Assembly (NCBI GenBank): GCA_038326165.1
Contig: JBBQJT010000018.1
Span: 1-51,824 of the forward strand
Direction: 5' to 3'
DNA: 51,824 nt
Source of the DNA: JAEUUM01 sp038326165
Lineage (GTDB): Bacteria > Bacteroidota > Bacteroidia > Chitinophagales > Saprospiraceae
The notes under the pieces were generated by a model. It had not been told where the DNA came from. It searched no databases and worked only from the letters and a program-made list of their open reading frames with translations. Of the stretch, positions 8,352 to 17,933 are shown piece by piece. The position numbers and the translations under genes are program-made. Every line of letters starts with the position of its first letter. Position 1 is the stretch's first letter.

Positions 8352-9056
8352 TTATTTGTTCAGCGTCCAATCATATTCAGTGAAGGAAGCTTTGGTTCCT
8401 TTTACAACTTTGGTAATTGAATACTTATTGATAAACTCCACCAGATTGCCAAAATCAGCTTTGTACCAATCAAATATCTTGGATACCTTCATTCCTTTGG
8501 CACTGATCGAGTTTTGACCCGGATCATTGATAAATAATTTTGTTCTGGCAGTTAGGTCTACTTCGAGTTTGGTAGCCGTCCAAGCGCGATTCAATAATGG
8601 AGGGCAAGATTTGGCTGCGCAGTTCAAGGCAAAATGGATTCTGGGTTCACTGAATTGCTTGCGAATGATATCATTCTCAATATTATTCAAGCTGTATTTA
8701 TTGCCACCTATCTTAATCCAAACCACATCCCAAGGCTTTCCTTTATCTAATTTGGTGATACTTTCCAATGGATAGGAGTTCAATATTTTCTTGATGGTGA
8801 AGGCATTGTAAGCATTGATCCAAAAAACTAACTTCTCTTGTTTGGACCAAGATGGTACAGGTTCAGCTGAAGAAAGCCTTGACAGGTAAGCATCAAACTC
8901 CTTGATGTCCGCTTTAAATCCTTCATAATTTACTTTTCCCGAACCAGTTACATGCTTTCTAAGCAATTTATCAAATGAGGCATGATCAAATCCCTGAGCA
9001 AAGTTAGTTTGCATAAAAAGAGTTGAAATACTCAGTAACAAAATAAGCGATTTCAT
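8352..9056 (-). CDS. DUF547 domain-containing secreted protein
   Basis: A 234-residue exported protein with signal peptide MKSLILLLSISTLFMQTNFAQ. The DUF547 core is clear: EKLVFWINAYNAFTIKKIL, then the central DVVWIKIGGNKYSLNNIEND, then IHFALNCAAKSCPPLL with its conserved histidine and cysteines. The cysteine/histidine pattern suggests a catalytic or metal site, but no reaction is established for the family. The start at 9056 gives a clean signal peptide; the frame is open to 9122. A TATCTTTG box on the same strand at 9185-9192 may serve it. Confidence 0.85.
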   Translation of the reverse strand: MKSLILLLSISTLFMQTNFAQGFDHASFDKLLRKHVTGSGKVNYEGFKADIKEFDAYLSRLSSAEPVPSWSKQEKLVFWINAYNAFTIKKILNSYPLESITKLDKGKPWDVVWIKIGGNKYSLNNIENDIIRKQFSEPRIHFALNCAAKSCPPLLNRAWTATKLEVDLTARTKLFINDPGQNSISAKGMKVSKIFDWYKADFGNLVEFINKYSITKVVKGTKASFTEYDWTLNK

Positions 9057-9196
9057 AAGTTTGATTATAGTTATTAATATATACGTTTCAATTTCTTTGT
9101 CGGATTTGCGACACTTTAGCACATTTCATGTCAGCAAGTCTTTTACAAGCCTTAGATTTGCACTTCGTTCTGATTAAGACGTGACAAAGATATAAT

Positions 9197-10123
9197 ATGT
9201 CAGTAAGTGTAAGCAATTTAACAAAATATTACGGAGACCAAGCTGCACTCAAAGGAATTAGCTTTGAGGTTCAAAAAGGTGAAATACTGGGATTTCTAGG
9301 ACCAAACGGGGCCGGAAAAACTACAACCATGAAAATATTGACTGGTTTTTTGCCACAATCTGAGGGATTTGCCAGTGTCAATGGATTTGATGTGCAGAAG
9401 AATTCTCTAGAATCTCGGCGTTCGGTAGGTTATCTACCCGAAGGAAATCCGCTTTATCGTGAAATGTATATTCGAGAATATCTTCATTTTATAGGATCGG
9501 TTTATAAGTTAAAAAACATCACTGCAAGAGTTAATGACGTAATAGAAAGAACTGGCTTAGGGCCTGAAAGCAAAAAGCTTATAGGGCAATTATCCAAAGG
9601 TTACAGACAACGTGTTGGTTTGGCACAAGCAATAATTCATGATCCTGCAGTATTAATTCTTGATGAGCCTACTTCAGGACTAGACCCAAATCAATTGGTC
9701 GGTATACGTCAGTTGGTGAAGGAACTAGGACGTGAAAAAACGATCATTTTCAGTACACACATCATGCAGGAAGTGCAGGCCATTTGCGATCGCGTTGTGA
9801 TCATCAACAAAGGAATTATCATTGCTGACGACCCAATAGAGGAACTAAAATCACGATCAACTGGAGCACAAGTGGTGTTCATTGAACTCAATAACACTTT
9901 GGATCTTGATGTATTCAAGAAGATAAAGGGATTAAAAAAAGTTGAAATGGCAGGCAACAACAGTTATCGATTCTACGCCGAACCCAAAAAGGATATCCGC
10001 GCTGATATCATTGCTATCATTGCCCAAGAAAAATATACTTTACTTGAAATGAGAACAGAACAGAGCAGCGTAGAAGAAATATTCCAACAACTCACTCAAA
10101 CCTCTAAGTCCGATAGCAAATGA
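9197..10123 (+). CDS. gldA: Gliding motility ABC transporter ATP-binding protein GldA
   Basis: The cytoplasmic ATPase of the GldAFG ABC complex, needed for gliding in Flavobacterium johnsoniae. The 308 residues carry Walker A GPNGAGKTT (about 36-44), the Q-loop region, an unusual signature LSKGYRQRVG (about 135), Walker B VLILDEPTSG and the H-loop STHIM. The signature deviates from LSGGQ in the way usual for GldA and NatA-like proteins. Its ATGA overlap with gldF at 10120 supports coupled translation of ATPase and permease. Confidence 0.9.
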   Translation: MSVSVSNLTKYYGDQAALKGISFEVQKGEILGFLGPNGAGKTTTMKILTGFLPQSEGFASVNGFDVQKNSLESRRSVGYLPEGNPLYREMYIREYLHFIGSVYKLKNITARVNDVIERTGLGPESKKLIGQLSKGYRQRVGLAQAIIHDPAVLILDEPTSGLDPNQLVGIRQLVKELGREKTIIFSTHIMQEVQAICDRVVIINKGIIIADDPIEELKSRSTGAQVVFIELNNTLDLDVFKKIKGLKKVEMAGNNSYRFYAEPKKDIRADIIAIIAQEKYTLLEMRTEQSSVEEIFQQLTQTSKSDSK

Positions 10124-10851
10124 GAAGTATTTATTGGAAAGAGATTCATCATTTTTTTAGCTCCTTAATAGGATACATGGTGGTAGGTGGCTTTTTGGTT
10201 CTCCTTGGCTTAATGCTTTGGGTGTTTCCAGACAGCAACATTTTGGAAGGGAAATTCGCTTCGCTTGAAGGCTTATTCGATACAGCACCTTTGGTGTTTT
10301 TATTTCTAATACCTGCCATAACCATGCGATCTTTCTCAGAGGAACAGTCCTCTGGAACAATCGAGCTGTTGATTACCAAACCATTGAAAGAGTGGGAAAT
10401 AATTGTTGGTAAATTCTTGGCCTGTCAGACATTGATTTTGTTTGCTTTGCTCCCAACAGGGCTCTATTACCTTACAATATACCAATTGGGCTCTCCTCCC
10501 GGCAATCTGGATAGTGGTGCAATAATGGGATCCTACATTGGCTTATTTTTGCTTGCGGCATGTTTTAATGCTGTAGGTATTTTTGCTTCAACCCTCACAA
10601 AAAACCAAATAGTAGCTTTCATTACTGCAACATTCTTATGCTTTTTTCTGCATTGGGGCTTTTCGTTCGTGAGCCGAATCCCGATTTTTCTAGGCAATTT
10701 GGACAATTTAATAGAAACCCTGGGAATTGATTTTCATTATGGAAGCATCAGCCGAGGATTGATTGATAGCAGGGACGTTATTTATTTTATGTCAATAATC
10801 GTCTTTTTTCTTTTCATGACATTGCTCAGACTGGAGCGCAGAAAATGGTAG
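10120..10851 (+). CDS. gldF: Gliding motility ABC transporter permease GldF
   Basis: A 243-residue inner-membrane permease with six hydrophobic segments. The motif TMRSFSEEQSSGTIELLITKP is typical of ABC-2 permeases that couple to NatA/GldA-type ATPases, and the order gldF-gldG matches F. johnsoniae. It overlaps gldA by 4 nt and is 3 nt from gldG, so the three act as one operon. The transported substrate of GldAFG is not known. Confidence 0.9.
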   Translation: MRSIYWKEIHHFFSSLIGYMVVGGFLVLLGLMLWVFPDSNILEGKFASLEGLFDTAPLVFLFLIPAITMRSFSEEQSSGTIELLITKPLKEWEIIVGKFLACQTLILFALLPTGLYYLTIYQLGSPPGNLDSGAIMGSYIGLFLLAACFNAVGIFASTLTKNQIVAFITATFLCFFLHWGFSFVSRIPIFLGNLDNLIETLGIDFHYGSISRGLIDSRDVIYFMSIIVFFLFMTLLRLERRKW

Positions 10852-10854
10852 GAT

Positions 10855-12582
10855 ATGAACTTGAAGTGGCTTAAAAAAGATATATCCAAAGGTTCAGCTG
10901 AGGAACAATGGATACAGTTGGGCGTAGTTTTGGCAATAATCATACTGCTGAATATTGTCGCATCATTCATTTTTTTTCGTTTGGATCTGACTGGCGACAA
11001 AAGATTTACCCTAACACCCAATACCAAAAAATTGGTAAAGGAAGTGAAGGACATCATTTCAATCCAAGTTTTGTTGGAAGGCGAATACCCGGCAGGTTTC
11101 AAAAGATTGCAAGCTTCAACCAAAGAAATGCTTGACGACTTCAGAGCCCTTAATAAAAACATCAACTACGAATTTGTCAACCCAAATGAAGGAACAACCA
11201 AGGAGATCAATGGTCTTCGAGAAAAATTGAAGGAACAAGGAATTGTTCCAACCAATCTGCGGGTGAAGGAAAATGATAAAACCGAGGATCTGATCATTTA
11301 TCCATACGCCATTGTAAACTATGGTTTAAGCAAAAGAATTGTGAATCTGCTGGAATCCAATCAACCAGGAACTTCTCCGGAAGTGGTTTTGAACAATTCA
11401 GTAGCATTATTGGAGTATAAATTTGCGAATTCGATCAAGAAACTACTTGGAAACGAACGCAAAAATGTTTTAATTTTGACTGGCCACAGGGAGCTTGAGG
11501 CCTTCGAAACCCAAGATTTTGAAAATGCACTGCGCAAAAATTATGAAGTTTATAGAGCTTCATTGGATACGATTGGTCTAATACCCAAGGAAATATCACT
11601 TATTGTAATAGCGCGCCCAAGAACTGCCTTCACCGAACAGGAAAAGTTCAAAATCGATCAGTTTGTGATGTACGGTGGTAAAATATTATGGATGGTAGAC
11701 CGATTGGCGGTAGGTCTGGACAGTTTGCGCAGACCCGGCGCTTCCTATGTTCCTTACGATTATGAATTAAATATTGAAGATCAGCTTTACAAATATGGAG
11801 CTCGAATTCAACCCAATTTGGTTCTGGATATGGAGTGCAGCCGAATCCCACTTCAAACAGGCGTAATGGGCAACACACCTCAGTACGACTTATTTCCGTG
11901 GTACTACTACCCTATTATTGCACCAAAGAGCAACCACCCAATTGTAAAATCATTGGATCGCGTCAATTTCTACTTCCCGTCGAGTATTGACACCATTCAA
12001 ACAAAAACAGCTGTCAAAAAAACAATATTATTGACCAGCTCAAGATACAGTAGAGAGCAATTTACTCCAGTCAGGCTGAACTTAGAAATATTGAGGTATG
12101 ATCCTGAGCCTAGTAAATTCAACAAATCTTACATGCCAGTTGCTGTGTTGCTGGAAGGAAGTTTCCCTTCCTTATTTCAAAACAGATTGAATAAAGAGAT
12201 GGAAGATGGGCTCAAGTTATTGGGCAAATCATTCAAGGCAGAAAGTGTGCCTACCCGACAAATAGTGATTGGCGATGGTGATCTAGGAAGAAATGCGTTC
12301 AACCCAAATACGGGTGAAATGCGTCCCGCAGGTTACAATCCATACGAACAAAGAGCCTTTGCGAACAAAGCATTCTTAGTAAATTGTGTAGAATATCTGG
12401 TAGATGGTGAAGGCATTATGGCAGCCCGATCCAAAGAAGTAAAGCTCCGACTATTGGACGGTGTGAAAGTAAAAGAAGAAAAATCATTTTGGAAGTTGAT
12501 CAATATATTTGTTCCTATTCTCATAGTGGGACTGTTCGGTTTGGGGTACAATTATTGGAGACGTCGCAAATACTCAATTTGA
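10855..12582 (+). CDS. gldG: Gliding motility-associated ABC transporter component GldG
   Basis: A 575-residue membrane protein with one transmembrane segment near residues 22-45, a long periplasmic region that resembles the GldG/IFT52-like ABC-type domain (from about 45 to 520, including VLILTGHRELEAF and DQFVMYGGKILWMVD), and a C-terminal membrane segment (about 543-565) followed by a basic tail WRRRKYS. Length and two-anchor topology match GldG. It follows gldF by 3 nt and precedes a DUF4340 gene, the usual neighbour of GldG-like genes. Confidence 0.9.
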   Translation: MNLKWLKKDISKGSAEEQWIQLGVVLAIIILLNIVASFIFFRLDLTGDKRFTLTPNTKKLVKEVKDIISIQVLLEGEYPAGFKRLQASTKEMLDDFRALNKNINYEFVNPNEGTTKEINGLREKLKEQGIVPTNLRVKENDKTEDLIIYPYAIVNYGLSKRIVNLLESNQPGTSPEVVLNNSVALLEYKFANSIKKLLGNERKNVLILTGHRELEAFETQDFENALRKNYEVYRASLDTIGLIPKEISLIVIARPRTAFTEQEKFKIDQFVMYGGKILWMVDRLAVGLDSLRRPGASYVPYDYELNIEDQLYKYGARIQPNLVLDMECSRIPLQTGVMGNTPQYDLFPWYYYPIIAPKSNHPIVKSLDRVNFYFPSSIDTIQTKTAVKKTILLTSSRYSREQFTPVRLNLEILRYDPEPSKFNKSYMPVAVLLEGSFPSLFQNRLNKEMEDGLKLLGKSFKAESVPTRQIVIGDGDLGRNAFNPNTGEMRPAGYNPYEQRAFANKAFLVNCVEYLVDGEGIMAARSKEVKLRLLDGVKVKEEKSFWKLINIFVPILIVGLFGLGYNYWRRRKYSI

Positions 12583-12597
12583 TTAAACCCAACAAAA

Positions 12598-13605
12598 ATG
12601 AAAAGAAGTTATTTATTGATCATTTTACTATTGGCCTTAGCTGGTGCCGTTTATTATTTCACCCGTGAAGATCCTTATTCCACACTTGGAAAGGACAATG
12701 ATTTCGCCGTAAGAGATACTGCAAAAATTGGTAAAATATTTATTGCTGACCGGGACGGAGCGTCAGTAACGCTTAAAAAAAATAGTAAATATTGGTTTGT
12801 TAATGATGGTTATCGCGCCAATCCAGCTATTATGGAGAATCTTATGCGCGTCATTTATGGGATGGAAGTCCTCATGCGTCCACCCCAAGCTGCGGTACCC
12901 AGCATGGTCAAGAGCCTTGCTGCTAATGCATACAAAGTCCAGATATTTAATACAAGCAACGAATTAATCAGAGCATATTATGTAGGTGGCGTTACCCCCA
13001 ATGAAGGCGGTACATATATGATCATGGAAGGCTCCGAGCAACCTTATGTAACGGGAGTCAAAAATCGAGATGGCGGACTGAGAGCTAACTTTTTTACAGA
13101 AATTGAAAAGTGGCGTGACAAAACACTTTTTGAGTACAAAGTTGACGATATCAAAACCCTTTCACTTGAATACCCAAAGCTCAGAAATAGAAGCTTTCAA
13201 ATTTTCAAAAAAGATGGCCAATTTCAAGTGGATCCACTTTTTTCAACTACCCCTAAGTCCAAAGAAATGCTTAGTAATTCAAGAGTTGAAGCCTATTTGA
13301 GAAACTACAAAAGCATTATTGCAGAGGCATTTGCCAATGAAGTGGACGGCAAAGATTCAATTACACAAATGCTGCCATTTGCGATTTTTAAAATAGAGGA
13401 TGTCAAAGGAAAGCGCAAAGAAGTAAAGTTATACCCAATTATACCTACCAACAAACAGGGATTTCAGGCTTTAGACAATCAGGGTAATGCAGTTCCACCT
13501 GAAAAGTATTTCACCATAATTGATAACAAAGACGCAATGATTTCCCAAGAACTATTGATGGGTAAGGTATTGTGGGCATACGATTATTTCTTTGACAAAA
13601 AGTAA
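12598..13605 (+). CDS. DUF4340 domain-containing protein
   Basis: A 335-residue protein with an N-terminal membrane segment (MKRSYLLIILLLALAGAVYYF) and then the DUF4340 pattern: a segment near KIFIADRDGASVTLKK, WFVNDGYRANPAIMENLMRV in the middle and a second copy-like region around YKVDDIKTLSLEYPKLRN. DUF4340 proteins regularly sit with GldG-type ABC components, as here 15 nt downstream of gldG. It is probably an envelope partner of the transporter. No direct function is known. Confidence 0.8.
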   Translation: MKRSYLLIILLLALAGAVYYFTREDPYSTLGKDNDFAVRDTAKIGKIFIADRDGASVTLKKNSKYWFVNDGYRANPAIMENLMRVIYGMEVLMRPPQAAVPSMVKSLAANAYKVQIFNTSNELIRAYYVGGVTPNEGGTYMIMEGSEQPYVTGVKNRDGGLRANFFTEIEKWRDKTLFEYKVDDIKTLSLEYPKLRNRSFQIFKKDGQFQVDPLFSTTPKSKEMLSNSRVEAYLRNYKSIIAEAFANEVDGKDSITQMLPFAIFKIEDVKGKRKEVKLYPIIPTNKQGFQALDNQGNAVPPEKYFTIIDNKDAMISQELLMGKVLWAYDYFFDKK

Positions 13606-13606
13606 T

Positions 13607-14884
13607 ATGTTCATGAAATTGAAGATCCTATTAATTGTAGCTTTTCTAAATGCCAGCGCTATTGTAATGTGCTCAACTCATAACAATTACCCGCCAGCTT
13701 GGGGATTTTTTGGACACAGATTGATCAATAAGATGGCAGTATTTACACTTCCGCCACCTTTAATTGATTTTTACAAAATTCACATTGGTTACTTGATTGA
13801 GCATTCTGTTGACCCAGACAAAAGAAGATATGCTACCAAATGGGAAGCTCCGAGACATTTCATTGATCTGGATATGTACGGTGAATTTCCTTTTGAAAAT
13901 TTGTCTCGAACTTGGCCAGAATTTATTGCTACAAGGGCAGATGTTTGGCTTTTGCATCAAGGGAAAGATTCGGTACGGTTATTTGGAAATGGCGTTTGGC
14001 GTGAAGGTGGTCGTGAATACAAATTGCTGGATGACGATCTGCTTGAATTGCTTGGTGTTGATAATTTTACGTTGAGCAAAAAAGACATGCATCGTTTTGT
14101 TTACAATGTTTTGGACCAAGCATACAGAAATGATGAATGGATATTGCCTCTTGATAGTATGAGTCTGGTATTTGGAAATGAGTTAAAAATTCTTCGTACG
14201 GATACCATCAAAGGAAATGCTGCTTTTACTGAACACGGCATTGTTCCATACGTTTTGCAAGATATGCAACGCAGACTGACCAAGGCATTTTTGGAAAAGG
14301 ATGGCAATAGTATCTTAAGAGTTTCGGCAGAATTTGGGCATTATATTGGCGATGCGCATGTACCTCTGCACACAAGCAGCAATTACAACGGTCAAAAAAC
14401 TAAGCAAGACGGTATCCATGGGTTTTGGGAAAGCAGAATTCCTGAATTATTGGCAGAAGAGACCTTTGATTTTCTAGCGGGCAAAGCAACTTATATTGAA
14501 AAACCAGAGGCTTATTTTTGGAAAGTGATATTTGATAGTCATGAAGGTGTAGATTTCTTATTGACGTCCGAGAATGAATTAAAGAAGAAATTCCCTCAAG
14601 ACAGACAGTTCTGTTATGAAAATCGATTGAATCAAGTTGTACGTACGCAATGTGATGAATTTACAAAGGCTTATAATGAAATGCTGGATGGACAGGTAGA
14701 AGAAAGAATGCGAGAAGCCATCTTTACGATAGGATCTGCCTGGTACACAGCTTGGGTTGATGCTGGACAGCCCGACTTAAAAGGAATGAGCGTAAAAGAA
14801 ATGACACCAGAACAAAAATTAGTTCAAAAGGAGCTGAATGAAGCCTTAAGCAAAGGTGGTGGTTATGGAAGAAGTCATGAATAA
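13607..14884 (+). CDS. Zinc-dependent phospholipase C / S1-P1 nuclease-type exported enzyme
   Basis: A 425-residue exported protein. After a signal peptide (MFMKLKILLIVAFLNASAIV...) the mature chain has WGFFGHRLIN, the place where the N-terminal tryptophan and a histidine bind zinc in phospholipase C and S1/P1 nucleases. Further zinc-ligand motifs are PRHFIDLD and HYIGDAHVPLHTSSNYNG (H-x3-D-x2-H). The fold assignment is firm. Whether the substrate is phospholipid or single-stranded nucleic acid is open. The ATG at 13607 directly follows the upstream stop; a TTG at 13592 is also in frame. The end overlaps aroE by 8 nt. Confidence 0.75.
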   Translation: MFMKLKILLIVAFLNASAIVMCSTHNNYPPAWGFFGHRLINKMAVFTLPPPLIDFYKIHIGYLIEHSVDPDKRRYATKWEAPRHFIDLDMYGEFPFENLSRTWPEFIATRADVWLLHQGKDSVRLFGNGVWREGGREYKLLDDDLLELLGVDNFTLSKKDMHRFVYNVLDQAYRNDEWILPLDSMSLVFGNELKILRTDTIKGNAAFTEHGIVPYVLQDMQRRLTKAFLEKDGNSILRVSAEFGHYIGDAHVPLHTSSNYNGQKTKQDGIHGFWESRIPELLAEETFDFLAGKATYIEKPEAYFWKVIFDSHEGVDFLLTSENELKKKFPQDRQFCYENRLNQVVRTQCDEFTKAYNEMLDGQVEERMREAIFTIGSAWYTAWVDAGQPDLKGMSVKEMTPEQKLVQKELNEALSKGGGYGRSHE

Positions 14885-15632
14885 GTTGGATGGAATAACT
14901 CTTGGTTTATTAGGTTATCCGCTAGGGCATTCGTTTTCAAAGACCTACTTTGAACAAAAATTCAAATCTTTAGGGATAGAAGGAACATACCTGTTGATAG
15001 AAAGACCAAGCTTAATCGGGATTAAGCAAGATTTTCATGAAATGAATCTAAACGGATTCAACATCACCATTCCCCACAAACAAAGCATCATTGAATATTT
15101 GGATCAATTGAGTGAAGAAGCACATGCCATTGGAGCTGTAAATTGTGTTTCGATCAGAAACAATAATTGGACTGGTCACAATACAGATATTGTGGGTTTT
15201 GACCAATCATTTAGGCCATGGTTAATTGAAATGGGAAGATGGCCCATCCAAAAGGTTTTGATATTGGGAACAGGTGGTTCATCGGCAATGGTTCAATATT
15301 GGTGCCATAAATATGACTTGGCATTTGATGTGGTAAGTCGAAATAAAAGCAGCAATTATATCTCCTATCAGGACATTGAGTACTGTTTGCCAGTTTATGA
15401 TTTGGTAGTTAATTGCACGCCTTCAGGTATGTATCCCAATACGCAAGATACGCCTGCCTTTCCATTTCAAATGCTTAATTCAAAAATTGGCCTGATTGAT
15501 TTAGTTTATAATCCATTGGAAACCAACTTCTTGAAATTAGGAAAATTACAGGGTTGTCCTATTAAAAATGGACTTGAAATGCTGCACCTGCAAGCTGAAG
15601 CTGCCTGGAAGATATGGATTATGGAAGTCTAG
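14877..15632 (+). CDS. aroE: Shikimate dehydrogenase
   Basis: NADPH-dependent reduction of 3-dehydroshikimate to shikimate, for aromatic amino acid synthesis. The 251 residues show the shikimate-binding GLLGYPLGHSFSKTYFEQKF, the catalytic lysine in NGFNITIPHKQSI, NTDIVGFDQSF with its aspartate, a Rossmann loop ILGTGGSSAMV and the NCTPSGM motif. The ATG at 14877 gives MNKLDGITLGLLG, matching the family, and an ATGAATAA overlap with the preceding stop. ATGs at 14856 and 14865 are also in frame. It is translationally coupled to an unrelated exported enzyme. Confidence 0.92.
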   Translation: MNKLDGITLGLLGYPLGHSFSKTYFEQKFKSLGIEGTYLLIERPSLIGIKQDFHEMNLNGFNITIPHKQSIIEYLDQLSEEAHAIGAVNCVSIRNNNWTGHNTDIVGFDQSFRPWLIEMGRWPIQKVLILGTGGSSAMVQYWCHKYDLAFDVVSRNKSSNYISYQDIEYCLPVYDLVVNCTPSGMYPNTQDTPAFPFQMLNSKIGLIDLVYNPLETNFLKLGKLQGCPIKNGLEMLHLQAEAAWKIWIMEV

Positions 15633-15703
15633 GCTGGATATTAATCTCAGATCTTAAATATTGTGATTTTTGTTAATTTGGAAGGAACCAGCCACCATCA
15701 AAG

Positions 15704-16105
15704 CTAATTGGTACTGGATTTGGTTTTCACAATTCCACTAACTGAACCTCCTGAAATTTTTATGGCTACTGAAAAAGCGTTGGATTCTTTGGCTAATAAA
15801 TGATCCATCAAATTATTTTTTCGATCCTTAATTTGGGTTACTTCTATCTCTGCGTTTAGATCTTTATGCAGCACTTTTATTCCATTCTGCATCGTACTAA
15901 ATTCCAATAGATATTTGCCATCAGTTAGGTTAGCAAAAACAAATGATCCATCACTATTTGATAAAGTAACGGCAAGCAATTTTCCATTTTCTGATTGCTT
16001 CAGTGTCACTTCTACATTTGAAACAGGCAAAATTGATAAACTTGAATTCTGAGCAAAACAAGGAATAATGGCACCGAGGAAGATAAATAAAATTACTGAT
16101 CTCAT
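15704..16105 (-). CDS. Small exported protein with carboxypeptidase-regulatory-like fold
   Basis: A 133-residue protein with signal peptide MRSVILFIFLGAIIPCFAQ. Residues about 28-85 (VSNVEVTLKQSENGKLLAVT, SNSDGSFVFANLTDGKYLLEF) match the CarboxypepD_reg-like beta sandwich that often heads outer-membrane proteins. Here it stands alone with a short polar C-terminus and no sorting domain. It converges with aroE. Function unknown. Confidence 0.6.
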   Translation of the reverse strand: MRSVILFIFLGAIIPCFAQNSSLSILPVSNVEVTLKQSENGKLLAVTLSNSDGSFVFANLTDGKYLLEFSTMQNGIKVLHKDLNAEIEVTQIKDRKNNLMDHLLAKESNAFSVAIKISGGSVSGIVKTKSSTN

Positions 16106-16392
16106 AAAATTGTCGTTTAAACATGAATTCTAAACCATAAAATTAGTTCTTTTTACCGAATTAGAATCGATGATTTTTCATTTAAATCACTAAATTATTA
16201 TCTCAGGCTCCTAAATAATCGGTTAAATAAAAGCCTGGCATACTTTGGAATAAGCCTGTCGGGCTGTCACAAACAATTACAATCGGATCATTCAAGGAAA
16301 AAAGTGACTATTAAGTAAATTGTTGTTGTATTTTTGGAACAGCATAATACAAGTTTGCATGATGTTAAATGCAATTTAATTATAAGCCTACC
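16106..16392. other. Intergenic region upstream of sdaA
   Basis: This 287-bp gap holds a -7 type box TATTTTTG at 16329-16336 on the plus strand, a full match to TAnnTTTG about 57 nt before the sdaA ATG. No other structure or coding signal was recognised. Confidence 0.4.
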
Positions 16393-17811
16393 ATGGAATC
16401 AATAAGTGCGTTCGAAATTATCAAAGTTGGAATAGGACCTTCAAGTTCGCATACCATGGGCCCATGGCAAGCGGCGAGTATGTTTTTGGATCATTTGCGA
16501 GAAGAGGGCAAATTTTTGCAACTCCTTGAGGTCAAAACTCATTTATTTGGATCACTTGCTAAGACAGGCTTAGGACACGGTACGGATATTGCCATCATGA
16601 TGGGCTTATCGAATGAAAATTTTACGACAATTGACACCGACAAAATAGATGATAAGATTCAACATATCATGGATTCTGGTTGCATTTGGGTATCAGACAC
16701 TCAAAAAATCCGGTTCAATTACACCGAACATATCATTTTTGAATTTGCCATAAGCCTTGATTATCACCCCAACGGAATCAGATTTATCGCAAAACTCGAG
16801 GATGGTTCCATCATATCAAAGGATTACTTTTCAGTTGGAGGTGGATTCGTGGTAACTGAGGATTCCGAAGGAAAAAATAAAGACGCGATAGTTACACAAT
16901 ATCCATGTCATAGCGCACAAGAAATATTGGACAATTGCAAAAAACTCAATCTCAAAATCTCAGAGCTAGTTATCCTTAACGAAAAAGCGTGGCGCACGGA
17001 AGAAGAAACCAGAAATCAAGCGCTCTACATTTGGAATGAAATAAAACAATGTGTTTTTAAAGGAGTCAATAAATCTGGTATTCTTCCAGGTGGCTTAAAT
17101 GTCAGGCGAAGAGCGCATGATATCAATAAAAATTTGCTGCATGGGCAAAAATTTGACAATGTTGATGAATGGATCAAAGCCGTCAAAAATGGCCCTACTG
17201 ACTTCAACACCGTAAACAAGTGGGTAAGTGTATTTGCCTTGGCAGTCAATGAGGAAAATGCATCCTTTGGAAGGATCATAACCGCACCTACCAACGGTGC
17301 TTCTGGCGTTATTCCAGCGGTCTTGATGTACGCATATTGCTTTACACCCCATTTTGGCGAGGACGAAATCATCAAATTCATTATTACAGCTGGTGAAATA
17401 GGCACACTTTACAAAAAAGGTGCGACCATATCTGCTGCAATGGGAGGTTGTCAAGCCGAAATAGGCGTTTCGAGTTCAATGGCTGCTGCTGGATTAACTG
17501 AAGCCATGGGAGGCAGAAAGGAACAAGTATTGCAGGCGGCAGAAATAGCCATGGAACACCACCTTGGTATGACCTGCGACCCCATAGGCGGACTGGTGCA
17601 AATACCGTGTATTGAGCGCAATAGCATGGGTGCAATCAAAGCTATAACTGCATCAAATCTAGCATTAGAAAGCGATTCATCTGCTGCTCGAATCAGCTTG
17701 GATGATGTAATTAAAACCATGTGGGAAACTGCTCTTGACATGAATATGAAATACAAAGAGACTTCGGAGGGAGGATTGGCAAATATTTCTGTCAACATCG
17801 TAGAATGCTAA
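16393..17811 (+). CDS. sdaA: L-serine ammonia-lyase, single-chain iron-sulfur type
   Basis: Deaminates L-serine to pyruvate and ammonia in the cytosol using an oxygen-labile [4Fe-4S] cluster. The 472 residues comprise the beta domain (GIGPSSSHTMGPW, then HGTDIAIMMG) and the alpha domain. Three conserved cysteines occur in MGGCQAEIGVS, MTCDPIGG and VQIPCIERN. This is the bacterial single-polypeptide form. The start at 16393 (MESISAFEIIKVGIGPSSSH) matches homologues; an ATG eight codons upstream is less likely. Confidence 0.95.
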   Translation: MESISAFEIIKVGIGPSSSHTMGPWQAASMFLDHLREEGKFLQLLEVKTHLFGSLAKTGLGHGTDIAIMMGLSNENFTTIDTDKIDDKIQHIMDSGCIWVSDTQKIRFNYTEHIIFEFAISLDYHPNGIRFIAKLEDGSIISKDYFSVGGGFVVTEDSEGKNKDAIVTQYPCHSAQEILDNCKKLNLKISELVILNEKAWRTEEETRNQALYIWNEIKQCVFKGVNKSGILPGGLNVRRRAHDINKNLLHGQKFDNVDEWIKAVKNGPTDFNTVNKWVSVFALAVNEENASFGRIITAPTNGASGVIPAVLMYAYCFTPHFGEDEIIKFIITAGEIGTLYKKGATISAAMGGCQAEIGVSSSMAAAGLTEAMGGRKEQVLQAAEIAMEHHLGMTCDPIGGLVQIPCIERNSMGAIKAITASNLALESDSSAARISLDDVIKTMWETALDMNMKYKETSEGGLANISVNIVEC

Positions 17812-17933
17812 ACGTCAAAAGCAAATAAAAACCTCAACTTTCAAGAATACCTCTCACTGGTTTAGTTTTATTTATTGGTTTTGGGTATTGTCACAGATAT
17901 CATCTTCTACAATATCCTGGGAATTCAGATTCT

